Below, piece by piece: positions 1 through 10,213 of a stretch of 64,000 bases of DNA; positions within the stretch are counted from its first letter, which is position 1; the number at the start of each line of letters is the position of its first letter. The translations under genes and the position numbers were made by a program. The DNA lies in the NCBI GenBank assembly GCA_949825045.1, contig OX463816.1:13635579-13699578 (forward strand). The letters are read 5' to 3'. Source of the DNA: Argyresthia goedartella (taxonomy: Eukaryota > Arthropoda > Insecta > Lepidoptera > Argyresthiidae). The notes below the pieces were generated by a model. The model was not told the origin of the DNA, ran no database searches, and was given only the letters and a program-made list of their open reading frames with translations.

Positions 1-684
1 TAATATACCTGCGGTAGTGTGGGTGTGTTCGGACGATAGGTGCACGACATTGCACTGACCAATAAAAGCGGAGGGATTGATGTACGAGTAGTGTAAATGT
101 ATGCGTGTTCTAAGTTTTCGGCGACACTGGTTCCGATACAAGCTTAGCGCCAAGGGCCTATCTCTCGATATCTGTGGTTTTTACCTATTGACAACACTGT
201 GTAATGAAGCCGGTCTACACTGGACGAATGTGGCGAACGAAAGCGAAAAAAAGTCTGTTTCCCAATTCTTGATATAATTATTACGTCTGGTAAGCGCTAT
301 GTTTTATTTTATAGATATTTCGGTAAGCACTGAGGTAAAATCTAAATCTAGTTTCCTTGGGTTATTGGTGCGGCTACTTTCATACCCCATCTACAGAACC
401 AGTTGCATTTCATACTGAAAAATTTCATTTCATAGACACCAATATTTGTATTGGAAAATATTTTTATTTGACTAAGGATAGGTATTACCTATCTAGGTTT
501 TATAAAAAACAGATAGCACAGTCACTATCTTATTTTATTTTGAACTCAGTCAAGTTTTTGACTAATGAAACGCCTGCTTCTATTGAGCAGTGTAATAATA
601 ATGACATGTACTCCTTGGAATCTGTTCCAAGCTCTTTAAATTAACCCATAGGACAACAGAGAGTAACTCTGGCAGTAATATTAA
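1..684. other. Left flank, possibly LINE 5' region
   Basis: No gene is recognised. A reading frame without ATG near its start is open on + from 339 to 644 (about 100 codons) and ends 40 bases before the endonuclease frame begins. Its position suggests the tail of an ORF1 or 5' leader of the LINE that follows, but I see no zinc knuckle or other known domain in it. The 5' end of the element cannot be placed. Confidence 0.3.
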
Positions 685-3600
685 TATTTGTATAATCTTC
701 CTTCCTTGCCTTCATCTTGCCCATTAAATCAAGTTACTAGTAATGAAAAATGTAAAAGTAAGAATATTTTAAACGTGGTTCATCAAAATATACAGGGCAT
801 GTTAAGAAAAGAACTGGAAATTGAGTTATTCATGAACTGTAATAATATTGATATTTTATGTATAACAGAGCACTTTTTAAAGAGTTATCAGTTCATGTTC
901 AACTTTAATAACCACCACGTTGCTAGTTCGTTCAACAGAAAAACAGCTGATCGCGGTGGCTCCTTAATACTTGTAAATAATAGTTTTAAATATAAGGAAC
1001 GAGTTGACATAGTGAGCCTGTCTGTTGAGCGTACCATGGAAATAGCCTGTATTGAACTTGAACAACTTATTGTAATGAGCGTATACAGACCACCAGATTC
1101 ATCCTTTGATTTATTCGAAAAGAAAATGGATGAAGTGTTGATTAAAATCAGCGATAAAAACAAATTTTTTATAATTTGTGGTGATTTTAATGTTAATCTG
1201 TTAGAGGATAATAATATTTGTACTAGATTAAAATCTTTATTTTTATGTCACAACATGAACTATCTGTTTTTGGAGCCTACTAGAATTACTGCAACATCTG
1301 CTACCTGCATTGACAATATATTTACTAACATTACGCCCATTTTCAAATCGGTCATCAATAAATTAACCTCTGATCACTCTGGTCAGATAGGTATATTCAA
1401 TATTAAAATAAAAAAGGACCAAAAAGAGGATATTACATGTGTGCCCGTTAGTGACACTCGGCTTGAACACTACAGGAATAATATTTTAGATAAACTATGG
1501 GAAATACCATACAGTGACGATCCAAATTTGTTGTACAACTCAGTATTTAACCTTGTCAAAAATGAATATGATACGGTATTTAAATCAAAAACTATAAAAG
1601 TTAATAACAAAGCTTTGTTTAGTGATTGGGCGACAGTTGGAATTCATAGGAGCAGACGAAGATTATATGAACTCTATGAAGAGAAATCATATAACAAAAA
1701 TACGGCCTTTCTAGATTATGTTCGTAGTTATTCAAAAATGTTTAAACGCGTTTGTGCCGTAGCTAAATCTGATTTCATTAAAAACAAAATTGAATCTAGT
1801 AGCAATGTAATGAAAACGACTTGGCAAATTATAAACAGAGAGACTGGAAAGGCCAAAGCTACACATAATAACTTCAAGCTTAAGATAGATAATCAATTGC
1901 TAAGTACAGACCTAGAAGTAGCAAAAGCTTTCGAAAATTTCTTTACGGACATTCCAGTTTCAACAACCAAGTCTTTAAATTCATCTCCCGCTGCTGCTGA
2001 ATCTATACTTAAACAAAACTTTGAGGAATGTAAAACAGATTTTAAATTTGGGCACGTAAATAATGAAGACATTGTAAAAGCGTTTAAATCCCTGGAAATG
2101 AAAAAGACAGCTGACGCCCATGGTCTATCAGTAAAAATTATTAGTTCCATTGTAGATTGTATTGCACCTCACCTTTGTTGTATATTTAATCAATGTATAG
2201 ATAGTGGTGTGTTTCCTGACTTGATGAAACTAAGTAAAGTTATACCTTTATTCAAAGTTGGTAGTACATCAGACCCCACCAATTTTAGACCCATATCGAT
2301 ACTACCAACGCTTAGCAAAATATTTGAAAAACTCATACTTAATCAATTGCAAAGTCATTTTTATCTCAATAATTTAATTCATATTGCTCAGTTTGGTTTC
2401 ACAAAGGGTCGTTCAACAGCCGATGCTGGTGTTGAACTAATCGACAATATTTTTGATGCCTGGGAAGACGCAATAAATGCAATAGGTGTCTTCTGCGATC
2501 TATCCAAGGCTTTTGATTGCGTCCATCATGACACTCTAGTCAGGAAGTTACGCCATTATGGTGTAAAAAATCAGGCACTTGGCCTTCTGGAGTCATATCT
2601 AACAGATAGGGTTCAGATGGTCGATGTTAATGGGAAAAGATCACCTGGGTCTTCAATAAGTATGGGCGTACCGCAAGGTTCAATTCTTGGTCCTTTCTTG
2701 TTTTTAGTATATATTAATGATTTACCTTACCTTGTTAAAGCAAAACATGGGTTAGTATTGTTTGCCGATGATACTTCTTTGATATTTAAAGTTAAAAGAC
2801 AGCAATCAAATTATGACGAGGTAAACAATGCTATCTCTAGTATAGTGAACTGGTTTACTGTTAACAATTTATTACTTAATGAAAAGAAAACTAAATGTAT
2901 TAAATTCGTGTTACCCAATGTGAACCCGGTAACTACAGACATATTTATAAAAGGACAGAGATTGGACCTTGTGCAGTCGACTGTCTTTTTGGGCATTACT
3001 TTAGACGCCAAACTACAATGGGATCCTCATATAAATAAATTGTCGAACAGACTGAGTTCGGCAGCGTTCGCAGTTAAAAAAATTAGAGCTCTTACCGACG
3101 TAGACACCGCTAGACTAGTCTACTTTAGTTACTTTCATAGTCTAAAGACCTATGGTATTTTATTGTGGGGTCACGCTGCGAATGCTAATAGTATATTTAT
3201 TCTGCAGAAACGGGCTGTTCGTGCAATTTATAGATTAGGGCCTAGAGTGTCACTGAGGGAAAAGTTTAAAGAAATCAATATTCTGACATTTGTTTCTCAA
3301 TATATCTATGACAATCTTGTGTATGTAAAAAGAAATATAACTAATTTTCAGAAGTACAGTGATATACACAATTTTAATACTAGAAATAAAGACAAGTTGG
3401 TTGCTTATGTAAGCCGACTACATAAAATTAGTAATTATTTTAAAGGCAATTGTATACGCTATTACAATAAGGTCCCTACTGAGATTAAAAACTTACCTTT
3501 AGACTAGTTTAAAATAATAATAAAACAGAAATTGTATAAAAAAGGTTACTATAGGATATCTGATTACTTAGAGGACAGATGTCCATGGGAATAGATTGTT

Positions 3601-3840
3601 TGAGTAACAGGCTGTTTCGATATATAATTAGCATTCATTTTGTAATTTGACAATATTTTATTTAAAAAAGGAAACGCAAAAGATGCGACGACTGTGGAGT
3701 TTCTTCGGTGAGCTCTTCTCCACAGATTCCGCCATTGGGTTAGTGAACTCACCCAAAAAAATGTAATGACGGATCTAAGTGATGTAACAACATCCTATGG
3801 AAATAAATGATTTTTGATTTTGATTGATTTTGATTTTTGA
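685..3840 (+). mobile_element. CR1/jockey-group LINE, nearly full length
   Basis: A non-LTR retrotransposon made of the endonuclease-RT ORF, a roughly 250-base 3' UTR and a simple-sequence 3' tail of TTTTGATT-like units (about 3808-3840). Such tails instead of poly(A) are typical of CR1-related elements. The last 200 bases recur as a truncated copy at 32583-32790, which confirms that this is the 3' end of a mobile family. The 5' limit is unknown, so the start given is only where the ORF2 frame opens. Confidence 0.8.
688..3507 (+). CDS. LINE ORF2: AP-type endonuclease and reverse transcriptase
   Basis: This frame encodes the target-priming protein of a LINE: an endonuclease nicks the chromosome and the reverse transcriptase copies element RNA at the nick. 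Residues about 25-245 are the APE-like nuclease (HQNIQG near the N-terminus, ITEHF with the metal-binding Glu, GDFNVN, and SDHSG near its end). Residues about 480-770 are the reverse transcriptase, with FRPISILP, FCDLSKAFDCV, GVPQGSILGP and the catalytic FADDTS. The frame opens just after a TAA at 682 and has no ATG before about 799, so the true start is uncertain. The TAG at 3505 looks like a late nonsense mutation: the same frame continues with family-like residues (FKIIIKQKLYKKGYY) to a second TAG at 3592. The rest is uninterrupted, so the copy is young. CR1 versus Daphne-type cannot be settled by eye. Confidence 0.85.
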   Translation: MYNLPSLPSSCPLNQVTSNEKCKSKNILNVVHQNIQGMLRKELEIELFMNCNNIDILCITEHFLKSYQFMFNFNNHHVASSFNRKTADRGGSLILVNNSFKYKERVDIVSLSVERTMEIACIELEQLIVMSVYRPPDSSFDLFEKKMDEVLIKISDKNKFFIICGDFNVNLLEDNNICTRLKSLFLCHNMNYLFLEPTRITATSATCIDNIFTNITPIFKSVINKLTSDHSGQIGIFNIKIKKDQKEDITCVPVSDTRLEHYRNNILDKLWEIPYSDDPNLLYNSVFNLVKNEYDTVFKSKTIKVNNKALFSDWATVGIHRSRRRLYELYEEKSYNKNTAFLDYVRSYSKMFKRVCAVAKSDFIKNKIESSSNVMKTTWQIINRETGKAKATHNNFKLKIDNQLLSTDLEVAKAFENFFTDIPVSTTKSLNSSPAAAESILKQNFEECKTDFKFGHVNNEDIVKAFKSLEMKKTADAHGLSVKIISSIVDCIAPHLCCIFNQCIDSGVFPDLMKLSKVIPLFKVGSTSDPTNFRPISILPTLSKIFEKLILNQLQSHFYLNNLIHIAQFGFTKGRSTADAGVELIDNIFDAWEDAINAIGVFCDLSKAFDCVHHDTLVRKLRHYGVKNQALGLLESYLTDRVQMVDVNGKRSPGSSISMGVPQGSILGPFLFLVYINDLPYLVKAKHGLVLFADDTSLIFKVKRQQSNYDEVNNAISSIVNWFTVNNLLLNEKKTKCIKFVLPNVNPVTTDIFIKGQRLDLVQSTVFLGITLDAKLQWDPHINKLSNRLSSAAFAVKKIRALTDVDTARLVYFSYFHSLKTYGILLWGHAANANSIFILQKRAVRAIYRLGPRVSLREKFKEINILTFVSQYIYDNLVYVKRNITNFQKYSDIHNFNTRNKDKLVAYVSRLHKISNYFKGNCIRYYNKVPTEIKNLPLD

Positions 3841-3845
3841 TTTAT
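3595..3845 (+). repeat. LINE 3' UTR and TTTTGATT tail
   Basis: Untranslated end of the LINE. From about 3630 it matches 32583-32790 base for base apart from a few substitutions, including the motif GACTGTGGAGTTTCTTCGG and the tail. It ends in irregular TTTTGATT units. Confidence 0.75.
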
Positions 3846-4235
3846 GAGTTTATTTGTGGTATTGTTAGAAAATGCAGTCGGGTTATTTGTTTTTATAATA
3901 ATTCCACTTCATTGAGTTATAAATTGTAATTATAGCCACGTTTTGGTTTCTTTCATTATTTTTTAAAATATAATAACCGTATGACCTATGGATTCATCTA
4001 GCAAGGATGCAACGAAACGCGATTAAAAAAATGTTTAATAATTGTTTTATGACGAAAAGCGCGTATTTCATACACGTTGTGACACCTAAAATACAAATGA
4101 TTGCTCTGTGAAATTGATAATGACTTCTGTGATTTTGGCTTATTTTTTGTACTGATTCCTGTTCTATAAGTCACTTTCGCTGTTATTTACCTGGATTTTG
4201 ATATCTACTTACCTGTTTACCTCGGCTTTGTCACA

Positions 4236-4484
4236 TTGGATACCGATCCAGAACCTACTACTATACGTAATAAGAATGAGCCTTTGGTAAGCACGAGTGC
4301 TGGTGATCCTGGTCCTTCGACAAGAACGACTGCATCAAACCCTGGACCTTCTGAAAGTGCTTCTCGTTATACAACAATTTCATCCTCTACGAAAAAAAGA
4401 CCAAGGAATGCATTAACTCCCAGTGAAAAACTTATAATTAGGTTAAAGAGCGAACGCCATTCTCGTAAAACCAAATCAGCTTAA
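4236..4484 (+). other. Small open frame, basic C-terminus, unidentified
   Basis: An 82-codon frame starting at TTG, with no ATG anywhere in it. The first half is rich in Pro, Ser and Thr with two copies of a (D/N)PGPS motif. The second half is basic (KKRPRNALTPSEKL, then KSERHSRKTKSA). I do not recognise the family. The stretch from ESASR to TPSEK is also present, decayed and frameshifted, at 14036-14140, so it belongs to a dispersed repeat. It could be the N-terminal linker of a transposase or a captured exon. Coding status is doubtful. Confidence 0.3.
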
Positions 4485-4800
4485 GACTGTAATTTACGTA
4501 TATCTATCTATATCCTCACTAGTGCTCCACTAAATTGACTATGTCGAAAGTGTAAAAAACTGTGCCTTCACTGTGCTCATATATTATGTTCGATTCAAGA
4601 TCGTGATTTTATTCATCGCTGCTTCATCCCCTATCTTATAACTAAATCAATCAGGCAAGGACCGCAAGGACAAATACACCACCTAATTTACTCTAATATT
4701 ACATTCTCTACATTCTACATTAATTCTAGTCAGCGCTTGTCCATTGTGGACGCGCAATGTGTACAATGTCAATGTGACAGTATTTATTTTTCGCAGATGA
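4340..4800 (+). repeat. Dispersed repeat, copy 1 (pair with 14.0-14.6 kb)
   Basis: Contains the small open frame above and, from about 4502, a non-coding block (starting TATATCCTCACTAGTGCTC) that recurs at about 14327-14640. The second copy carries about 190 extra bases between the two shared blocks. Boundaries and class are not determined. Confidence 0.6.
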
Positions 4801-5814
4801 CTAATAAATTGATCTTAGTTGTTTTATAAACAGTTGTGAAAAAATAAAAAGTCCCCAAACAACTCCATTGCACTACATTTTCGAGCAATCTTCTAAAAAA
4901 ACAACACATTATTGAAGGAATTTAAAATGAATAATTTCGTTTTCATGATTGGTTAATGAATAAAGTAAGGTCTGTTTTAATTAACTTTTCTTTTACATCG
5001 GAGAAAAACGGTTGTCCTGGGTTGCCTCACTATGTTTGTGGGGGGCTACTTGCTTCCTGGTGGCATTATGAAGGTAAATATTTGATTTCGTTATCTTTGT
5101 TTCGGGCGTTTACTGATTACCCCCATGATAGTTAAATTAATTGTATCATTTTAAGGTTTATATATTTTATGAATAACTATATAGAGGGAGACTTACTATT
5201 AATTTAGTCAGATTACAAAAAAAAAAACATAAAAGTTTGAGCTATATTGGGAAAACTATGATTTTCGGTTGATTCCCTTGGATTTTTTGTCTTTAAACAA
5301 ACTTTCTTGAGTATAACTTCTTAACCTGGTTAAATAATGGTTTGAGAGTAAATAACCATGTTTTTATCTATTTAATTCGTAGATATTATTTACGACATGA
5401 TCTTTAAAATAACGAACCATACCATTTTGTAACTTTTCGACCGAAAATCTCACTAACGTGACAATTTACTACAGAATTGTTTTTGTTTTTTAAGTGTCTT
5501 TTATCATTGGCTTATTTTATAGATTATAATTTTAAGCCACATTATCAAAATCTACAACCCCCTTTTGAATCCCCTGCCAACAAAAAAATCAATGTGCTGT
5601 GTCTTTCAAGCAAATATAATAAAATTATGCCTATTCGATGTATTACTTCAGGCACAATCTTAAAACTCATATTTATTTAGTATGTTAAAGAAAGAAACAG
5701 ACTGGGTGACTGACTGACAAATCAACGCGCAGCCAAAACCGCAAGATTTCAAATTTGGCAAGTAAGTTTCTTATGAGGTCTAGGGGTGCACTAACAAAGG
5801 ATTTTTCAAAGTAT
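4801..5814. other. No recognisable feature
   Basis: AT-rich sequence with short poly(A) and poly(T) runs. I see no gene, tRNA or clear repeat here. The 67-codon frame at 5477-5680 has no family resemblance that I can see. Confidence 0.5.
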
Positions 5815-6765
5815 GTCAAAGTTAAAGTCAAAGTCAAAGTCAAAGTACTTTATTACTGTAGATATTTACATATACTTAGCAAACGTCAATTTTGCCTCTT
5901 TTCTACATTGGACCACTGTGGGAGAAGAAGGGCGTAGAAACACCCACAGATTGATTTTTAGATCTCTTTTAAAAATAAGTTGTGCTTAGTTAAGCATAGT
6001 TATATTTGTAATAGTTATTACAAATATGAAAAATTTACATGCTTTTTAAATTGCTCAAATGGCAATTTCAAAATCTCCAGAGGTATCTTATTATAGTATA
6101 GAGATAGAGAATACACTGACCCTTAAAAGAATTGCTAACCTTCGCGAGTCTAAATCGGGGCGCACACAGTCTGTGATTATTTCTTAGGTTAACATTACAG
6201 CTATCGCTAAGTTTGGAAAATGTTGTAAGGTTCTTGCGTACATACATTATATTTTCGAAAATAAATTGACTAGCTACTCTTAGTATGTAAATTTCTTTAA
6301 AAAGCTCTCTTAAGGAGTCTGTTCATTTTAAATTATAAATTGCTCGAATAGCTCTTTTCTGTAAAATAGAAATAGTTTGAATATCCGCTACTTTCCCCCA
6401 CAACAAGATACCATAGGACATCACACTATGAAAGTAACTAAAATATACTAGCCTAGATGTAGCCACATCCGTGCTTTGTCTGATGTTCCTAACAGCGCAA
6501 GCCGCAGAACTTAATTTACCAGCCAATTTATAATATGTGGGGTCCCCACTGCAATTTTCTATCAATGGTTATTCCAAGAAACTTCGTATCATTTACTAAT
6601 TCTAAGTTGTCTAACACTAAACTGGTCTCAACTTGCCTCATTTGGAAGTGAGAATTTGATATACTTGGTTTTACCAGCGTTTAACAATAAATTATTAACT
6701 GTGAACCAATTCAGGGTTAAAGACAATACACCATTAACATCGTCAAAATCTGCTTTTTATCTTTA
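5815..6765 (-). pseudogene. Decayed CR1-like LINE, 3' part of ORF2
   Basis: On the minus strand, 6565-6323 reads like the region just after the RT core of the LINE at 0.7-3.5 kb: LSSAACAVRNIR, RLVYFSYFHSVMSYGILLWG and ILQKRAIRAIYNL align with LSSAAFAVKKIR, RLVYFSYFHSLKTYGILLWG and ILQKRAVRAIYRL. Upstream of it (about 6740-6640) WFTVNNLLLN-type residues are still readable. Frameshifts and stops separate the blocks. The element ends at 5815-5845 in a TTTGAC-repeat tail, which marks its 3' end. It is a related but different family from the first LINE and is clearly dead. Confidence 0.75.
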
Positions 6766-8040
6766 TGGAGAAATAAGATAAGTTACACGACTTTATTCGA
6801 ATAAAATACCGGTAAATTACCGATTTTTAGAATTTAACCCTTGAAAGGGGGAAATTGGGATATCGTTTGAACGGTTTATCGGATCGCTGATTACGAAAAC
6901 AACAACGATTTTAAAATCCAACTTGGTTGACGTGAAATATCATCGTCGTTGGGGTGCGATGGTTGTAAAATGTGTAAATATCAATATGGAAGTCGATTTT
7001 ATGGTATTTTGATATGTTAATTATGAAAATGGCATCGATTTTGAAGTTTAATTTAGTGCATATGAAAATTCTTGAAGGTATTTGTGTCAGTAGTTTTGGA
7101 GCAAATCATCTGTAATATACGGACAGACAGACAGCCACACAAGTGATTCTTAGAAGGGTTCCATTTTTTTCCTTTTGGGTCATGGAATGAGACCTGCGTT
7201 ATCGTAACTGTTTTTTAAATTAGTATTTGGTGCCATCTCGATCATCGTCAATCGGTACCTAGGAGCTAGGCGAGCGGGCGGCGCGTTGGGGCGGGGGAAG
7301 TAGTCATCGGAAAACTTTCTGCATCTTTAATTAGTACAATGCAAGGTACTGCAAGAAGGTGAATGCATGTTTGATTTTTATAAGTCTAGTCTTGCATCCT
7401 ATGTAAAATGCAAAAAATCGTAAGTACCTACTTACATAATATATTTCGTTACATATTTGTAAGTATATTCTATGGATGCATTAACTAACGTTACAAAATA
7501 TTCTTTTGCAGGCAGATAATACATTTACTATATAGTAAACAGAAAATGAAAATATTCTCCGTTTTATGGAAAATACACCATAAGAACAATAACTAAACAG
7601 TTAGTTAAGTGAATCTTATCTTAGTTTAAACACGGTAAATTTTTATAAGTTTTGTTCACTTCAAGGAATGATAGTACCCATCAATATAAACAACTTTCCC
7701 AAAGCAACATATGGACGCAAACGAAAAAACATTCTTGTTCCTCAGTACATTGACCCTATTAGCTGATCATAAGTTACTATGGAAGAGCCAAATTTTTTAC
7801 AAACATGTACGAACAAATAGTAAGTAAGTAGTGCAAATGTTCGTGAGGGCCCAATTCTCTTTTTGGTTTCTCTAGGGTACCGGCAAAAAAATCGATTTTG
7901 GGAAAAATAAGGATCACACGTCATATTGCATGTGTGATCTTACTTAATGTTTCCGCTGGCTAATTTTCGGACCTTTTGCTAAAACTGGGTAATAGTGATT
8001 ACCCCGAAAAAGACGGCATGATATCTGTCAATTTGTGCAC
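6766..8040. other. Mostly unassigned; dispersed-repeat fragment at 7085-7200
   Basis: The segment 7085-7200 contains CAGACAGACAG followed by GAAGGGTTCCATTTTTTTCC. This resembles, in the opposite orientation, the PPy-tract and GGAACCCTT repeat found at 31960-32310. A GC-rich spot lies at 7265-7300. No gene is recognised in the rest. Confidence 0.4.
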
Positions 8041-8086
8041 TACAGTAACAACAGTTGAAAACCTGATTTAAAAAAAAAAACAGACT

Positions 8087-8460
8087 TTGCGCTCGTCCAG
8101 GAAAAATCAAAGGAGTGATTATGTGAAAGACGTATCCCAAAAAATAGCCCAAGCAGCGGTCATGAATGACATATTACTGAACTCCTTTGAGGGACAACAG
8201 ATTATTTATAACTCATTAAACACTGTGGTAAACACTGACGATGCCGTTAATTATCCATTAGAGTTCTTAAATACTTTGAACCAGGGTCTGCCACGTGTGA
8301 GTACACCTGTTATGTTATTAAGAAATTTAAAGCCACCACAACTCGGTAACGGCACTAGGTTGCAAGTCAAGGCTTTGCAAAAAACGTAGTAGAGGCCATA
8401 ATTTTGACCAGACCTGCTAAGGGAGAAACGGTGTTAGTAACGCGTATACCATAGTCATTT
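8087..8460 (+). pseudogene. Helitron helicase fragment (PIF1-like C-terminal part)
   Basis: The translation contains NYPLEFLNTLNQGLP, PVMLLRNLKPPQ and NGTRLQVKALQK. This is the conserved region of the PIF1-like helicase domain of Helitron Rep-helicase proteins that precedes the last helicase motifs. About eight residues usually found between GLP and PVMLL are missing. The frame is lost in an A-run at about 8383; one base further on, the next frame continues in family style (VVEAIILTRPAKGE). The expected downstream block (KAQGQ-type motif) is absent, so only about 120 codons remain. Helitrons move by rolling-circle replication; this scrap cannot function. Confidence 0.75.
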
Positions 8461-8559
8461 ATTTTCAGATAAAATCCATAGTGGACAAAACTTAAAATAA
8501 AAAAATTGTAAAATTATAAAATAAAAAATTACATAATGTCTAGCGCTTAAACAGCCAAA

Positions 8560-9050
8560 TGCCCCAAGTACTTAAATTTCGCGATCTATTCAAGGGAATT
8601 ACACATTGCTTGACAGGTGGCACAAAAGATGGAGTTTTGGTGCCAGACTTGAAAACGAGCATTTCTCATTTCATGGCATTGTACCGAAGGCCATGCGACT
8701 CGGCATATGACCCACCAACGTCTAGCAACCACCTGAGGGCACGGATGATGATTATGATGGCACAAAAGATGGAGTTTTAGTGCCAGACTTGAAAACGAGC
8801 ATTTCTCATTTCTTGGCATTGTACCGAAGGCCATGTGACTCGGCATACGACCCAACGACGTCTAGCAACCACCTGAGGGCACGGATTGAGGGGCTCAGCA
8901 GCACTATGTCGTCAGCAAAGCTTATGTTCACCATGACGCCTCCGACTGAACATCCGACCCTGGTGTCACTGAGCTCCTCGATCAATGAATGAACAAGTTG
9001 AACAGCTTAGGAGATATCAGCCCCCCCTGTCTCACTCCGCAGTTCAACCT
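8560..9050 (-). pseudogene. RTE-like LINE reverse transcriptase fragment with internal duplication
   Basis: Read on the minus strand from about 8993, the sequence gives EELSDTRVGCSVGGVMVN, then ISFADDIVLLSPSIRAL, then SYAESHGLRYNAKK. This is the catalytic FADD region of an RTE-like reverse transcriptase. A TGA replaces the usual Cys codon after NAKK. The segment 8759-8886 is a direct duplicate of 8619-8746 (period 140), so the SHGLRYN block is present twice. Only the middle of the RT domain is left. Confidence 0.65.
8619..8886. repeat. 140-bp tandem duplication within the RTE fragment
   Basis: Two units, 8619-8746 and 8759-8886, share nearly every base (starting GGCACAAAAGATGGAGTTTT). Differences include GCGACTC/GTGACTC and CCACCAACG/CAACGACG. 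The duplication must postdate the loss of function. Confidence 0.85.
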
Positions 9051-9119
9051 GTATAGTTATTTAATCGCACATGCAAAAATACTGATTTGCACAGGAAAAA
9101 GGGTTCAACAAAAAAACTT

Positions 9120-9260
9120 TGAATATTTTATGTGAACTTAAGGTGATGTTTTAAGTATTTTTTGTTGTTCTTCGCTCACGCCCCTTTATCCTTCATGTTA
9201 GGTTGAACATGTAAGAACAAAAAAAAATACTAAAAAAATAAACTTAAGAACACATAAAAT
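9120..9260. repeat. Foldback repeat, 45-bp arms
   Basis: The arm at about 9120-9166 (TATGTGAACTTAAGG onward) is the inverse of the arm at about 9209-9259 (ending CTTAAGAACACATAA), with small gaps. The spacer includes CCCCTTTATCCTTCATGTTA, which recurs at 32797-32830, so this is a small dispersed hairpin element (MITE-like). Confidence 0.55.
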
Positions 9261-9357
9261 ATTTATTTGATAACACGGGTATTTACATTGGGTAATAGCG
9301 CAGTATATAACGGATCCATAAAATTGGCGTAGACCATTCCGAAGTATACACGATTGC

Positions 9358-9641
9358 GGCGTAATGCTGATGTATAGTTCGGAAGACGTTAGTGAAAACA
9401 TTGCGTTCCAAAGTATAAGCGACAATTTACAGACCCCTGTATATTACGGAAACACGCGTTTGGCCCCTAGTCAGTTAATCATCCCGGAGTTGGAAAAAAA
9501 ATGTATTTGCAATGACTAGGGGTCAAACACGTGTTTCCGTAATATACAAGGCCATTACGCAGGGTTCTGTAAATTATCGCTTATACTTTGGAACGTAATG
9601 TTTTCACTAACGTCTTCCGAACAATACATCATCATTACGCC
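9358..9641. repeat. Large inverted repeat (116/129-bp arms, 39-bp loop)
   Basis: The left arm 9358-9473 and right arm 9513-9641 are inverse copies at roughly 90% identity by eye. The right arm carries a 13-base insertion near 9555. The structure could be a foldback MITE, and if transcribed it would form a long double-stranded hairpin. I see no clear target-site duplication. Confidence 0.75.
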
Positions 9642-9745
9642 ACGTCGTGTTGCAAAAGGCACGAGCAAAATTTTCAAGGAATATTTAAAATTAATTTGTT
9701 GATCAAAATAAAAAAAATAAGTAATTAATGACGCGGATAATGAAG

Positions 9746-10213
9746 TATCCGTTTTATTGTTCCTTTTATATGAATGATAATCTGTAAATGTCTCATTTGT
9801 AAAACTACTCAAATAATAAAAAGTGGATTGTATAACAAGGGCATAATACACGCCATTTCACTCGAGACGTAGATATCCGAGCCGCAGGCAAGGGTGGATA
9901 GTTAAGTCGAGGGTAAAATGGGGTTTATGACCGAGTTATTCACATTGCTTTTCACTTCTATTACGAGAAATTGTTTTATTTATCTATCTATCCGTTTTAT
10001 TGTTCCTTTTATATGAATGATAATCTGTAAATGTCTCATTTGTAAAACTACTCAAATAATAAAAAGTGGATTGTATAACAAGGGCAAAATACACGCCATT
10101 TCACTCGAGACGTAGATATCCGAGCCGCAGGCAAGGGTGGATAGTTAAGTCGAGGGTAAAATGGGGTTTATGACCGAGTTATTCACATTGCTTTTCACTT
10201 CTATTACGAGAAA
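9746..10213. repeat. 225-bp direct repeat, two near-identical copies
   Basis: Copies at 9746-9970 and 9989-10213 are separated by 18 bases of T-rich sequence. By eye I find a single substitution (GGGCATAATA versus GGGCAAAATA). Both units contain CTCGAGACGTAGATATCC. Such identity means a very recent duplication. Confidence 0.9.
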
